DNA of 14,458 nucleotides from Chloroflexi bacterium RBG_16_57_11 (GCA_001795165.1 MGNS01000068.1:21584-36041), one strand, 5' to 3'; shown: positions 1 through 6,933, numbered from the stretch's first letter. The notes: a model not told the origin generated them from the sequence alone. A program made the numbers and translations.

Positions 1-1017
1 GCCTTCCAGATCGCCAGGTTGGCAAAGATATCCGCTCAGGCCATCCTGGATCGCTTCGATGGTGCCGTCGGCCCGGTTGGCGACCACCGGCAGGCTCATC
101 GCTTGCGCCTCCGGGATGGTGCGTGGAAGCCCCTCCCACATGGATGCCAGCATGAAGATGTCCATCGCGGCCAGCAATTGCGGGCCATCACGGCGTAAGC
201 CGGCCAGGATGACCTGCCCGGTCAGGCCCTCCTGGTCAATCAAAGCCTCGACTTGTGGGCGCATCGGCCCATCCCCCACGATCAAAAAATGAGCCCCAGG
301 CCTGGAACGCGCAATCCTGGCCGCTACTCGGATCCAATCCAGCGGATTCTTTTGGGCTGTCAACCGTCCGACTGTGCCGATCACCGGTGCGTTAAGCGCC
401 AGGCCCAGCTCTCGCCGTATTAAGCCCCGATCAGCCCGCTTCGGATCGAATTCGTCGAGCGGGATGGCGCTGCGGATCAGGTGATACTGCTTACGGTGGC
501 CGATGCCCGCCCGTAATCCTTTCTCGATGTCATTCCTTGCAACGACGATGATGGCATTTGTAAAACTCGCCATCCACCGTTCGAGCCGGATATAGAACCG
601 GCGGGTGGCTGGTAGCATATAATCATGAAAACTCCAACCGTGGACGGTGTGGACGATCACTGGCACACCTGCCAGGCGGGCCGCCAGTCGCCCCAGTATG
701 CCGGCCTTGGAGCTATGAGTGTGCACAATGGCAAAACCGCCTTGACGCATGAAGCGTGATAATGCGATAAGCGCCTTCACGTCATGAAGGGGGCTGACCT
801 GCCGAAAAAGATCTGGCATGATTGTCAGCGGAATGCCCTGCGCTCGCGCCTCTTCGATCAAGCTGCCTTCCGAGCCGGTTTGCGGACCACAAGCTATCTC
901 GAGGCGGTAGCGTGCCGGGTCCAACAGGGTAGCAGTGAAGAGTGTGTTTTCCTGGGCTCCACCGATGATCAACCGGGTAATGACATGCAATACTGGGGTG
1001 GGATGAGGCTCATTCAT
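1..1017 (-). CDS. GT4-family glycosyltransferase, 3' end cut by window edge
   Basis: Retaining GT-B glycosyltransferase (GT4, 'group 1'), expected to move a sugar from a nucleotide donor to a lipid-linked glycan at the cytoplasmic face of the membrane. 339 codons are visible and the frame is still open at base 1. Seen: N-terminal motif VITRLIIGGAQENT (residues 12-25), typical of acceptor-side domains; HTHSSKAGILGRLAA (99-113) and HTVHGWSFH (123-131); donor-domain start IGTVGRLTAQKNP (213-225); LIVGDGP (245-251); and the EX7E pair E295/E303 in EGLPRTIPE. The start at 1017 is supported by a GGGAGG Shine-Dalgarno 10 bases upstream and a four-base ATGA overlap with the stop of the preceding GT4 gene, so the two are translationally coupled. 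Only the last tens of residues should be missing. Donor and acceptor sugars cannot be read from sequence. Confidence 0.93.
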   Translation of the reverse strand, partial: MNEPHPTPVLHVITRLIIGGAQENTLFTATLLDPARYRLEIACGPQTGSEGSLIEEARAQGIPLTIMPDLFRQVSPLHDVKALIALSRFMRQGGFAIVHTHSSKAGILGRLAARLAGVPVIVHTVHGWSFHDYMLPATRRFYIRLERWMASFTNAIIVVARNDIEKGLRAGIGHRKQYHLIRSAIPLDEFDPKRADRGLIRRELGLALNAPVIGTVGRLTAQKNPLDWIRVAARIARSRPGAHFLIVGDGPMRPQVEALIDQEGLTGQVILAGLRRDGPQLLAAMDIFMLASMWEGLPRTIPEAQAMSLPVVANRADGTIEAIQDGLSGYLCQPGDLEG

Positions 1018-2162
1018 GAGCCAAGAGCCTCCCGGTAAACCTGCAATGTCTCTTGGGCGCAGCGTTTCCAGGTAAAGCGACGGGCTCGCTCCAACCCCAA
1101 GGCGATGTTCGCCTCGCGCATCTCTCCGCCCGGGATGATCTGAAGGAGCGCCGTGGCGGCCTGCTCAGGGTCGTCAGGTGGAACGTTCAAGCCAGCCTCC
1201 CCGGTTACCTCCGGCAGGGAGGTGACATTCGACGCCACCACCGGAGTTCCACATGCCATTGCCTCCAATACTGGCAGGCCGAAGCCCTCATAGAGAGAGA
1301 GCGATATAAAAGCATCTGCAGCCTGGTAAAGTGCAATCAGGTCAATATCGGGTATATCGTCGAGGAAATGGACACGACCGGACAATCCCAGAGTCTGTGA
1401 AAATTGCTCCGGCCGGTTATAACCCGGATAAGCTCGACCGGCAATCACCAAGTGATAATTGCTGACGGCGCGGTGGCGGAAAATGTCGAAGGTTCGAAGC
1501 AGGCCATCCAGGTTTTTATGCGGGCGGCGCTCGCCGACGAAAAACACAAACGGTCCCTCCAGACCATAATGGCGGCGGATTTGAGTGATCGCGCCGGGCT
1601 CGATTGGAATAAAGTAGCTCTCGTCCACCCCTAATGGGATAACGGTCAGCTTATCTTGCTCCGCTTTCAGACGAGCGACCAGATCATCTGCGGTGCTCTG
1701 TGATGGGACGATCACCCGGCTGGCGCGCCGCAAAGTATGGCGAGTCATGCTCTGGATGATCCAACGGCGCAACCAGTGGGATGTAGGAAAGAAATCCGGG
1801 CGAGCGATATATTTGAGGTCGTACAGTGTTGCGACCACCCGCCCGGGGGACAGCCACGGCAGATCGAAATGAGGGTAATGCAACAGGTCGGGATGGAGAC
1901 GGCGCAGCGCGGCTGGCAGCTCCCATTGGCCACGCAGGCTCAAATGCGCCGCTGGAATCGGCCGGATCCGTATGCGACCATGATCCAGTCTCCAGGCAGA
2001 ATGCTCCTCCGGTAGTCCGGATTGGAGCCACAGCTCGATGTTTTCTTCCCCTGGTAAATCGTTCAATCCTTTGCACAATCCTATCAGGTAACGCCCAACG
2101 CCCGTCATATTCGGCAGGATCATGCGCCCGTCGATCACGATATGGTGTGCGTGAGGAAACAC
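1014..2162 (-). CDS. GT4-family glycosyltransferase (mannosyltransferase-like), probably leaderless
   Basis: GT-B fold, GT4-type glycosyltransferase, 382 residues from the chosen start. Seen: IVIDGRMI...TGVGRY (residues 8-24), the N-terminal pattern of the mannosyl/rhamnosyltransferase branch; VIVPSQSTADDL (150-161); VIPLGVDESYF (174-184); FVGERRPHKNLDGLL (208-222) with the phosphate-contacting Arg/Lys; SLYEGFGLPVLEAMACGTPV (289-308) containing the EX7E pair E292/E300. The open frame runs 67 codons further upstream to an ATG at 2363. That extension crosses the divergent promoter and lies inside the flippase coding region, and the family N-terminus starts just after 2162. GTG 2162 is preferred because it sits 7 bases after a -10 box; GTG 2138 is an alternative. 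It is the first gene of the minus operon and overlaps the next GT4 by ATGA. Substrate is unknown. Confidence 0.9.
   Translation of the reverse strand: MFPHAHHIVIDGRMILPNMTGVGRYLIGLCKGLNDLPGEENIELWLQSGLPEEHSAWRLDHGRIRIRPIPAAHLSLRGQWELPAALRRLHPDLLHYPHFDLPWLSPGRVVATLYDLKYIARPDFFPTSHWLRRWIIQSMTRHTLRRASRVIVPSQSTADDLVARLKAEQDKLTVIPLGVDESYFIPIEPGAITQIRRHYGLEGPFVFFVGERRPHKNLDGLLRTFDIFRHRAVSNYHLVIAGRAYPGYNRPEQFSQTLGLSGRVHFLDDIPDIDLIALYQAADAFISLSLYEGFGLPVLEAMACGTPVVASNVTSLPEVTGEAGLNVPPDDPEQAATALLQIIPGGEMREANIALGLERARRFTWKRCAQETLQVYREALGS
1028..1033 (-). promoter_or_regulatory. Shine-Dalgarno GGGAGG for the GT4 gene starting at 1017
   Basis: On the minus strand GGGAGG lies 10 bases before ATG 1017, inside the end of the upstream gene. 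It fixes the start of the second gene of the minus operon and contrasts with the first gene, which has no such site. Confidence 0.6.
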
Positions 2163-2168
2163 GAAATG

Positions 2169-2177
2169 AGTATAACA
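2169..2177 (-). promoter_or_regulatory. Extended -10 promoter for the minus-strand GT4 operon
   Basis: Reading the minus strand from 2177 to 2169 gives TGT-TATACT, an extended -10 hexamer with 5 of 6 consensus bases. No convincing -35 is present at 16-18 bases. The expected transcription start, about 7 bases downstream, coincides with GTG 2162, and no Shine-Dalgarno is visible. This predicts a leaderless transcript. Confidence 0.65.
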
Positions 2178-2183
2178 CTTTCG

Positions 2184-2192
2184 TGCTATACT
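2184..2192 (+). promoter_or_regulatory. Extended -10 promoter for the plus-strand export operon
   Basis: TGC-TATACT lies at 2184-2192 with 7 bases between its end and GTG 2200. There is no -35-like hexamer at the usual spacing and no Shine-Dalgarno between -10 and start codon. The mRNA should begin at or next to the GTG, so translation would be leaderless. This -10 is the mirror image of the minus-strand -10 at 2169-2177. Confidence 0.65.
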
Positions 2193-2199
2193 GGCACGC

Positions 2200-3678
2200 G
2201 TGGACAGGCAGACCGACACTCCGATCCCACCTGCCAGTAATCTGGCGCGCCGGGCGATCGACTCACTTACCTGGAACACCACCGCCAACCTGCTTACCCT
2301 ACCAATTAGCTTTTTACAAAGCGTGCTCCTGGCGCGCCTGTTGTCGGTAAACACTTTCGGCATATTCGCCGGGGTAGCTGCCCTTACCGAGCTGGTTTAC
2401 GCCTTCTTTGATTTCGGTCTGGGGGCGGCGGCGACCCACCGGGTCCCAGAAACTGAGGATGAAGAGCATACAATGGCCATATTTTTCAGCTTGCGGCTGT
2501 TGATGCTCACCCTGGGTGCGTTCCTGTTATGTGGTATGGCAGTGATTTTTTTCATGGATTTGCGTCGCCAGGTGCTGATCGTCCTGGCGCTATCGGGCTG
2601 GGGGTTGCGCGTAGCGATGTCCGGAAATGTGTTGCTCATCCGCCGGGTACAACACAAGCGCCTGGCGCTGATCGAAATTCTCCAAGCCGTGTTGGTATTC
2701 CTGCTGGCTGTCGGGATCGCCGCCGTAACCCGCTCGATCTGGGCTCTGCTGGTGGCGCCTCTCGTACAAACCATCCTGTTTACCATTCTCCTATACCTAT
2801 GGAAGCCGGTTTGGAAGCCTCACCTGGCTTGGGATAAGGAATCCGTGCGCTACTTCCTGCATTTTGGCTATCGGACGACCATAGGCACTACGCTTGGAGC
2901 GGCTCTAGACCACGTGGATGACCTGTGGACCAATTTGTATCTTGGCGATACGGCAATGGGCTATTATTCCAGGGCGTACCGCTTTGCGATCTACCCACGT
3001 CTGCTCCTGGGAAAGCCTGTGAACACTGTATCGCTGGGCATGTACGCCGAGTTGAAATTCGATCGCCCTCGACGTTCGCGCGCCTTTTTTCAGGTGAACA
3101 GCCTGCTCGTGCGAAGCGGCTTTCTGCTGGCAGGTTGGCTTGCGCTGATCGCTCCTCAATTCATCCGCATCTTCCTTGGGGAGCGCTGGCTCCCGATGGT
3201 GACGACTTTCCAGCTCATGCTGATTTACACGTTGTTTGATCCAATCAAGCTGACGATCGCAAATCTGCTTTTCGCCGTTGGCGAGCCGGAAAAAGTTAGC
3301 CTGGTGCGCCTGGTGCAGCTGCTGGTGCTTGGCGCAGGTCTGTTCATACTCGGCCCGCGTTTCGGCATCATTGGAGTGGCTCTAGCAGTGGATCTTATGC
3401 TAATCGTCGGCATCGCCCTGCTCTTGCATCATGTGCGTAAGCATGTAGATATCTCTCTGGTCCGCTTGTTTGCGGTGCCGACTTCGGCCCTGGTTCTGGG
3501 TATCGGCGCTGGTTTTGTCGTGGATCGCCTATTCCTGGAGGGGACGGCTGATTGGACCATTTTGATCATCCAGAGTCTGGTTTTTCTCTCGCTTTATATT
3601 GGCTTGATATACTGGGTGGAGCGCCGGGAGTTAATCGAGATGGCCCGTGAGGTTCTTTCCAACCGTGCAAGTATATAG
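2200..3678 (+). CDS. Wzx-like oligosaccharide flippase (MOP superfamily)
   Basis: Polytopic inner-membrane protein of 492 residues, the usual length for Wzx/RfbX-type flippases (Polysacc_synt families), which flip undecaprenyl-diphosphate-linked oligosaccharide units across the membrane. Seen: a family-like start SLTWNTTANLLTLPISFLQ (22-40) followed by LLSVNTFGIFAG (47-58); about 12-14 hydrophobic segments across the chain; charged cytoplasmic loops such as VPETEDEEH (82-90); and the family-typical YLGDTAMGYYSRAYRFA (about 246-262), a variant of the 'LG...lG.Y..A' motif. The start is GTG 2200, just after a -10 box. It leads the plus-strand block, and the ABC permease begins 20 bases after its stop. 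Its partner would normally be a Wzy polymerase; the ligase-like protein at 12101 is a candidate partner. A teichuronic or stage-V-sporulation-B-like relative is possible, but the locus favours glycan flipping. Confidence 0.88.
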   Translation: MDRQTDTPIPPASNLARRAIDSLTWNTTANLLTLPISFLQSVLLARLLSVNTFGIFAGVAALTELVYAFFDFGLGAAATHRVPETEDEEHTMAIFFSLRLLMLTLGAFLLCGMAVIFFMDLRRQVLIVLALSGWGLRVAMSGNVLLIRRVQHKRLALIEILQAVLVFLLAVGIAAVTRSIWALLVAPLVQTILFTILLYLWKPVWKPHLAWDKESVRYFLHFGYRTTIGTTLGAALDHVDDLWTNLYLGDTAMGYYSRAYRFAIYPRLLLGKPVNTVSLGMYAELKFDRPRRSRAFFQVNSLLVRSGFLLAGWLALIAPQFIRIFLGERWLPMVTTFQLMLIYTLFDPIKLTIANLLFAVGEPEKVSLVRLVQLLVLGAGLFILGPRFGIIGVALAVDLMLIVGIALLLHHVRKHVDISLVRLFAVPTSALVLGIGAGFVVDRLFLEGTADWTILIIQSLVFLSLYIGLIYWVERRELIEMAREVLSNRASI

Positions 3679-3683
3679 AAAGG

Positions 3684-3689
3684 TATAAT
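3684..3689 (+). promoter_or_regulatory. -10 TATAAT directly before the ABC permease start
   Basis: Perfect TATAAT six bases after the flippase stop codon, ending 8 bases before GTG 3698. No -35 hexamer is obvious (upstream bases are flippase coding sequence) and there is no Shine-Dalgarno. This fits a second, internal, leaderless or nearly leaderless promoter for the exporter genes. The short A/T-rich gap could produce such a hexamer by chance, so functional status is inferred. Confidence 0.55.
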
Positions 3690-3697
3690 TTATATTT

Positions 3698-4564
3698 GTG
3701 GCTGTTAATTCGCCCCTCCCTGGCGCGGACGAAGGTCTGACGCATCTGGTTCATACGCACATCGAGCCGCCCGGTCGTTGGGCTACCCCCGCTCTGCGTG
3801 ATGTTTGGCAGTACCGGGAGCTCCTCTTTTACCTGGTCTGGCGGGATATCAAAGTTCGCTATAAGCAGACCTGGCTGGGCGCGGCCTGGGCAGTGATCCA
3901 GCCGTTCCTGACCATGGTGGTGTTCAGCGTGTTCTTCGGCGCCCTGGCCGGTTTGCCTTCCGATGGTCTACCTTACCCTCTGTTTACGTACACTGCCTTG
4001 TTACCCTGGCAGCTGTTTGCATTTGCCCTGACTGAATCCAGCAATAGCCTGGTAAATAACCAGCGCCTGATCGCCAAGATATATTTCCCTCGGCTTGTAA
4101 TTCCGGTCTCTGCCGCGCTTCCAGGATTAGTGGATTTCTCCATCGCTTTCGTTGTACTGCTCGGTATGATGTTGTTCTACGGAATGCCGCTCACCCTTCG
4201 TATCTTAATCCTGCCACTGCTCATTTTGCTTACAATCATCGCTGCGTTATCGTTGGGGCTGTGGTTAGCAGCTTTGAATGTGAAATACCGTGATGTCCGG
4301 TATGTGATACCCTTCATAGTGCAACTCGGTTTCTTCCTCACCCCTATCGCATACTCCAGCACCCTTGTACCGGAGCGATTGCAGCCGCTGTATGCTCTGA
4401 ATCCGATGGTTGGCGTAGTGGAAGGATTTCGCTGGGCGCTGCTTGGATCTCAAGCACCGGCTGGAGTGCTACTACTCATATCGGCGGTGGTGGCGTTACT
4501 GGTGTTGGCAGGTGGGCTGCTATATTTTCGTCATATGGAGGATACCTTCGCCGATCTCCTTTAG
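3698..4564 (+). CDS. wzm: ABC-2 type polysaccharide exporter permease (Wzm/TagG-like)
   Basis: Membrane subunit of an ABC exporter for O-antigen, capsule or teichoic-acid-like chains, 288 residues (family usually about 260-290). Seen: amphipathic entry helix LRDVWQYRELLFYLVWRDIK (33-52) followed by VRYKQTWLGAAWAVIQP (53-69), the signature start of Wzm/TagG proteins; about six membrane segments (roughly 66-86, 96-112, 132-160, 168-193, 203-220, 255-276); NVKYRDVRYVIPF (194-206) and LTPIAYS (214-220), also family-typical; LNPMVGVVEGFRW (234-246) near the C-terminus. GTG 3698 is the only plausible initiator: an in-frame TAA lies within the TATAAT box just upstream and the next Met is residue 73. 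The ATPase gene follows after 7 bases, so the two form one transporter. Which of Wzm or TagG is the closer relative is not decided here. Confidence 0.93.
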   Translation: MAVNSPLPGADEGLTHLVHTHIEPPGRWATPALRDVWQYRELLFYLVWRDIKVRYKQTWLGAAWAVIQPFLTMVVFSVFFGALAGLPSDGLPYPLFTYTALLPWQLFAFALTESSNSLVNNQRLIAKIYFPRLVIPVSAALPGLVDFSIAFVVLLGMMLFYGMPLTLRILILPLLILLTIIAALSLGLWLAALNVKYRDVRYVIPFIVQLGFFLTPIAYSSTLVPERLQPLYALNPMVGVVEGFRWALLGSQAPAGVLLLISAVVALLVLAGGLLYFRHMEDTFADLL

Positions 4565-4571
4565 GCGCGCC

Positions 4572-5852
4572 ATGACCCAACTAGCGATCTCTGTAAAGCA
4601 ATTGGGCAAGCGCTACCGCATTGGTCCGCGCGCTGCCTACCGCACGCTGCGAGAGGAGCTGGTTAACGCCGCTCGAGCCCCGCTCCGCGTTGTTCGCCGA
4701 TCGCAGATGGGCTCATCGCATGCAACCCAACCACATATCTGGGCGTTGGAGGATGTATCTTTCAATCTAGTTTCAGGCCAGGCGCTCGGTGTCATCGGCC
4801 GGAATGGAGCAGGCAAGAGCACCCTGCTGAAGGTGCTTTCCCGCATCACCGCTCCAACGCGGGGTACGGTTGACCTCTATGGGCGGGTGGGCTCGCTGCT
4901 GGAAGTGGGCACAGGTTTCCACCACGAGCTGACCGGGCGAGAGAACATCTATCTGAACGGCGCGATCCTGGGAATGCGTAAGGCCGAGATCGATCGCAAG
5001 TTCGATGATATTGTCAGTTTTGGCGAAGTGGAAAAATTTATCGACACGCCGGTCAAATTCTACTCCAATGGGATGTATATGCGCCTGGCGTTTTCCGTCG
5101 CGGCTCATCTTGAGCCGGAAATACTGCTGGTGGACGAGGTTCTGGCGGTTGGCGATGCAGCCTTCCAGAAAAAATGCCTGGGAAAAATGAGCGACATCGC
5201 CGGGCAAGGGCGTACCGTGATTTTCGTCAGCCATCAGATGAACGCCGTTCAGGAGCTTTGCAATGAATGCATCTGGCTGGATCAGGGACGGCTGATGCGG
5301 CACGGATCGCCGCGTGAGGTAGTGGCAGCTTATCTTGGCTCGGGTCTATCCAACACGGAATGGGCTTTCCCGGACGGAAAAACCACCCTCCGGAATCCGT
5401 ATTTCAACCCCACGCGCTTCAGCCTGGTTGATGCTAATTTAACGCCGCTCTGCCAGGCAGCCCGGTCAGATGAGCCCGTGGGTGTTTTAATTGAAGGCTG
5501 GGTTGACCAGCCGAATGTCGCCTTGAGTGTTGGATTCGCTGTCTATACCGTGGATGGCGGCTTGCTGTTTTGGTCGCTCCACACGGATACCCCGCAGGAA
5601 GAATGGCCTGCGATCCGGGTAGGAGCTAACCGGCTGTTAGCCTGGCTTCCGCGGCACCTGCTCAACGAAGGCAGCTATCGCCTTGAGCTGCACCTGAGCC
5701 TGCACTTTCAGGAATGGCTCAGCCAGCCGGGGGTGAACGCCCCCTCACTAAGCCTGGAAGTGCGCGGTGGACTGAGCAAATCACCCTATTGGATCATGGC
5801 ACGTCCGGGCATGTTAGCTCCACACATCCCCTTTGTACGCCTGGATGAATAA
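4572..5852 (+). CDS. wzt: ABC exporter ATPase with C-terminal glycan-recognition domain (Wzt-like)
   Basis: Nucleotide-binding subunit that powers the adjacent permease; 426 residues, close to two-domain Wzt proteins. Seen: Walker A GRNGAGKST (76-84); a long insertion before it, typical of this subfamily; VGSLLEVGTGFHHELTGREN (106-125); signature YSNGMYMRL (164-172); Walker B ILLVDEV (184-190) with catalytic E189; D-loop LAVGD (191-195); switch H221. Residues about 265-426 form an all-beta-looking tail with alternating hydrophobics and no nucleotide motif, as expected for the Wzt C-terminal carbohydrate-binding domain that recognises the finished chain end. ATG 4572 is chosen over an upstream in-frame ATG at 4443 that lies inside the permease gene; the homologous N-terminus begins at 4572. 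No Shine-Dalgarno is visible, so coupling to the permease stop 7 bases upstream is likely. Confidence 0.94.
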   Translation: MTQLAISVKQLGKRYRIGPRAAYRTLREELVNAARAPLRVVRRSQMGSSHATQPHIWALEDVSFNLVSGQALGVIGRNGAGKSTLLKVLSRITAPTRGTVDLYGRVGSLLEVGTGFHHELTGRENIYLNGAILGMRKAEIDRKFDDIVSFGEVEKFIDTPVKFYSNGMYMRLAFSVAAHLEPEILLVDEVLAVGDAAFQKKCLGKMSDIAGQGRTVIFVSHQMNAVQELCNECIWLDQGRLMRHGSPREVVAAYLGSGLSNTEWAFPDGKTTLRNPYFNPTRFSLVDANLTPLCQAARSDEPVGVLIEGWVDQPNVALSVGFAVYTVDGGLLFWSLHTDTPQEEWPAIRVGANRLLAWLPRHLLNEGSYRLELHLSLHFQEWLSQPGVNAPSLSLEVRGGLSKSPYWIMARPGMLAPHIPFVRLDE

Positions 5853-5893
5853 GTTATGGATCTTCGTCAGATCGACGGGTAGTCAACAGATAT

Positions 5894-5902
5894 TGTTATC
5901 AT
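5894..5902 (+). promoter_or_regulatory. Possible extended -10 upstream of the glycosyltransferase run
   Basis: TGT-TATCAT (5 of 6 consensus plus the TG extension) lies in the 118-base gap after the ATPase gene. No clear -35 is seen at 16-19 bases. A transcript starting near 5909 would carry about 60 bases of leader before ATG 5971. The rest of this gap shows no terminator-like hairpin with a T tract, so read-through from the exporter genes is also possible. Confidence 0.35.
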
Positions 5903-5981
5903 GGTGAGTCAGGCCGGTGTTCGAGTTCTGTTGGTAATTCGCTTTAATCGGGGCGAAATCACCGATCCATATGATGGCTGA
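5901..5981 (+). CDS. Possible 26-codon leader ORF overlapping the next gene start
   Basis: An ATG at 5901 opens 26 codons, ending in TGA 5979-5981, in a frame different from the GT gene that starts at 5971. The peptide has a hydrophobic centre (VRVLLVIRF) and a polar end. The 11-base overlap resembles the real gene junction at 6923-6933, so it could couple translation into the GT gene. Against it: no Shine-Dalgarno, no recognised family, and its start overlaps the -10 proposed at 5897-5902, so both cannot be correct together. Chance is a reasonable explanation. Confidence 0.15.
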   Translation: MVSQAGVRVLLVIRFNRGEITDPYDG

Positions 5982-6933
5982 GATTTCTTCGGTTGTCGGT
6001 TTGGTATTTAGCCGCGATCGTGCGATGCAGCTCGATGCTACCTTGCGCTCCTTCCTGCTGCACTGCGTGGATGGCAACGATGTGCAGATCGCTGTGCTCT
6101 ACCGGGCGACCAGCTCGTTGCACGCACGCCAGTACAATGAGCTGATTCAGGAATACCGTCCCTTTACGAATATTTCTTTCCAACCGCAGGCTCATTTCCG
6201 CCAGGATGTGCTTAGATTCCTAGCAGCTCACGCTGATCTTCGTTTTGGCACCCGGCTTTACCGTCGTATGGCGCGCCTGCATCGCCGGCTGAGCTTTCTC
6301 AGCCAGCCCTTGCTTCGATTCGGACTACCGAGGTACGTATTATTTTTGGTGGATGATAACCTGTTCGTGCGCAGTTTGAGACTAGTGAATATCCTGGATG
6401 CTCTCGAGGAACAACCGCAGGCTTTGGGGTTCTCTCTACGCCTGGGTCGCAACATTAATTATTGCTACACCCACGACTTGCCTCAGCCCTTGCCGGAATT
6501 TACCACGATTGGTGATGGAGTGCTGTGCTTCGATTGGACTCACGGTGAGCTGGATTTCGCCTACCCATTGGAGGTGTCGAGCTCGGTCTACCGGATCGCC
6601 GACCTGTTGCCATTTCTTAACCGCCAGCGCTTTACTAATCCCAACCAGCTCGAGACCTGTATGGCACAGAATAGCGGTCGTTTCCACCATTGGCCTTATC
6701 TATTGTGCCCTGCACAGTCCGTGGTTTTCTCCAACCCGGTGAACCAGGTTGCCGAGCAGTACCTCAATCGCAGCGGGACCGTGCACGCCTATACCAGTGC
6801 GGAGTTGGCGCAACGGTTCGATCAAGGTCTCCGTGTGAATATCGTCACGTACGACCAGCTTGTCCTGCAAGCCTGTCATCAGGAGGTAGAACTGTATTTC
6901 TACAGCGCCGAGCGAGGTGCCAATGCAAGCTGA
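5971..6933 (+). CDS. Glycosyltransferase-like protein of unassigned family (GT-A-like)
   Basis: 320 residues, not confidently placed in a named family. Seen: an N-terminal strand and helix resembling GT-A enzymes, VVGLVFSRDRAMQLDATLRSF (residues 8-28, 'FSRDRAMQLD...L.S'); a second beta strand VQIAVLYRAT (38-47); an acidic centre YVLFLVDDN (122-130) in the position of a GT-A metal-binding DxD/EDD motif; then GFSLRLGRNINYCY (153-166) and an aromatic-rich second half. No signal peptide or membrane span. It stands between the exporter ATPase and three GT2-type genes, which supports a sugar-transfer role, but donor, acceptor and even activity are inferred. Start: ATG 5971 or the adjacent ATG 5974; an in-frame TAA at 5935 limits the choice. 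A weak GGGG lies about 14-17 bases upstream. The next gene overlaps by 11 bases. Confidence 0.8.
   Translation: MMAEISSVVGLVFSRDRAMQLDATLRSFLLHCVDGNDVQIAVLYRATSSLHARQYNELIQEYRPFTNISFQPQAHFRQDVLRFLAAHADLRFGTRLYRRMARLHRRLSFLSQPLLRFGLPRYVLFLVDDNLFVRSLRLVNILDALEEQPQALGFSLRLGRNINYCYTHDLPQPLPEFTTIGDGVLCFDWTHGELDFAYPLEVSSSVYRIADLLPFLNRQRFTNPNQLETCMAQNSGRFHHWPYLLCPAQSVVFSNPVNQVAEQYLNRSGTVHAYTSAELAQRFDQGLRVNIVTYDQLVLQACHQEVELYFYSAERGANAS
6914..6919 (+). promoter_or_regulatory. Shine-Dalgarno GAGGTG deciding ATG 6923
   Basis: GAGGTG, complementary to the 16S rRNA 3' end, ends 3 bases before ATG 6923. An in-frame GTG at 6917 lies inside this motif and is therefore a poorer start, although it would add only two residues. 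Confidence 0.5.

Larger units (their letters stand above)
2160..2192. repeat. Two interleaved inverted repeats in the divergent promoter
   Basis: The first repeat has arms CACGAAA (2160-2166) and TTTCGTG (2179-2185), perfect over 7 bases with a 12-base spacer. The second has arms AGTATAaCAC (2169-2178) and GTGcTATACT (2183-2192), matching at 9 of 10 positions around a 4-base centre. The second repeat places one -10 element on each strand. Either repeat could also be an operator for a dimeric regulator, but no regulator gene is present here. Confidence 0.75.

Noticed and set aside
1826..2350. 174-codon plus-strand open frame opposite the GT4 gene and across the promoter
   Set aside because: It covers coding sequence of a clear GT4 enzyme and the divergent promoter, and its Arg/Pro/Ala-rich product looks like an antisense shadow.
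2163..2363. N-terminal extension of the minus-strand GT4 gene to ATG 2363 (67 extra codons)
   Set aside because: It runs through the divergent promoter and the first part of the flippase gene, and the GT4 family N-terminus (IVIDGRMI...GVGRY) begins just after GTG 2162. The extension has no recognisable domain.
4443..4571. N-terminal extension of the ABC ATPase to ATG 4443
   Set aside because: It is a frame-shifted reading of the permease C-terminus; the ATPase homology starts at ATG 4572, 7 bases after the permease stop.
4773..5303. 176-codon minus-strand open frame opposite the ATPase
   Set aside because: It lies fully inside the Walker A to switch region of a clear ABC ATPase and has no family features; a shadow of codon bias.
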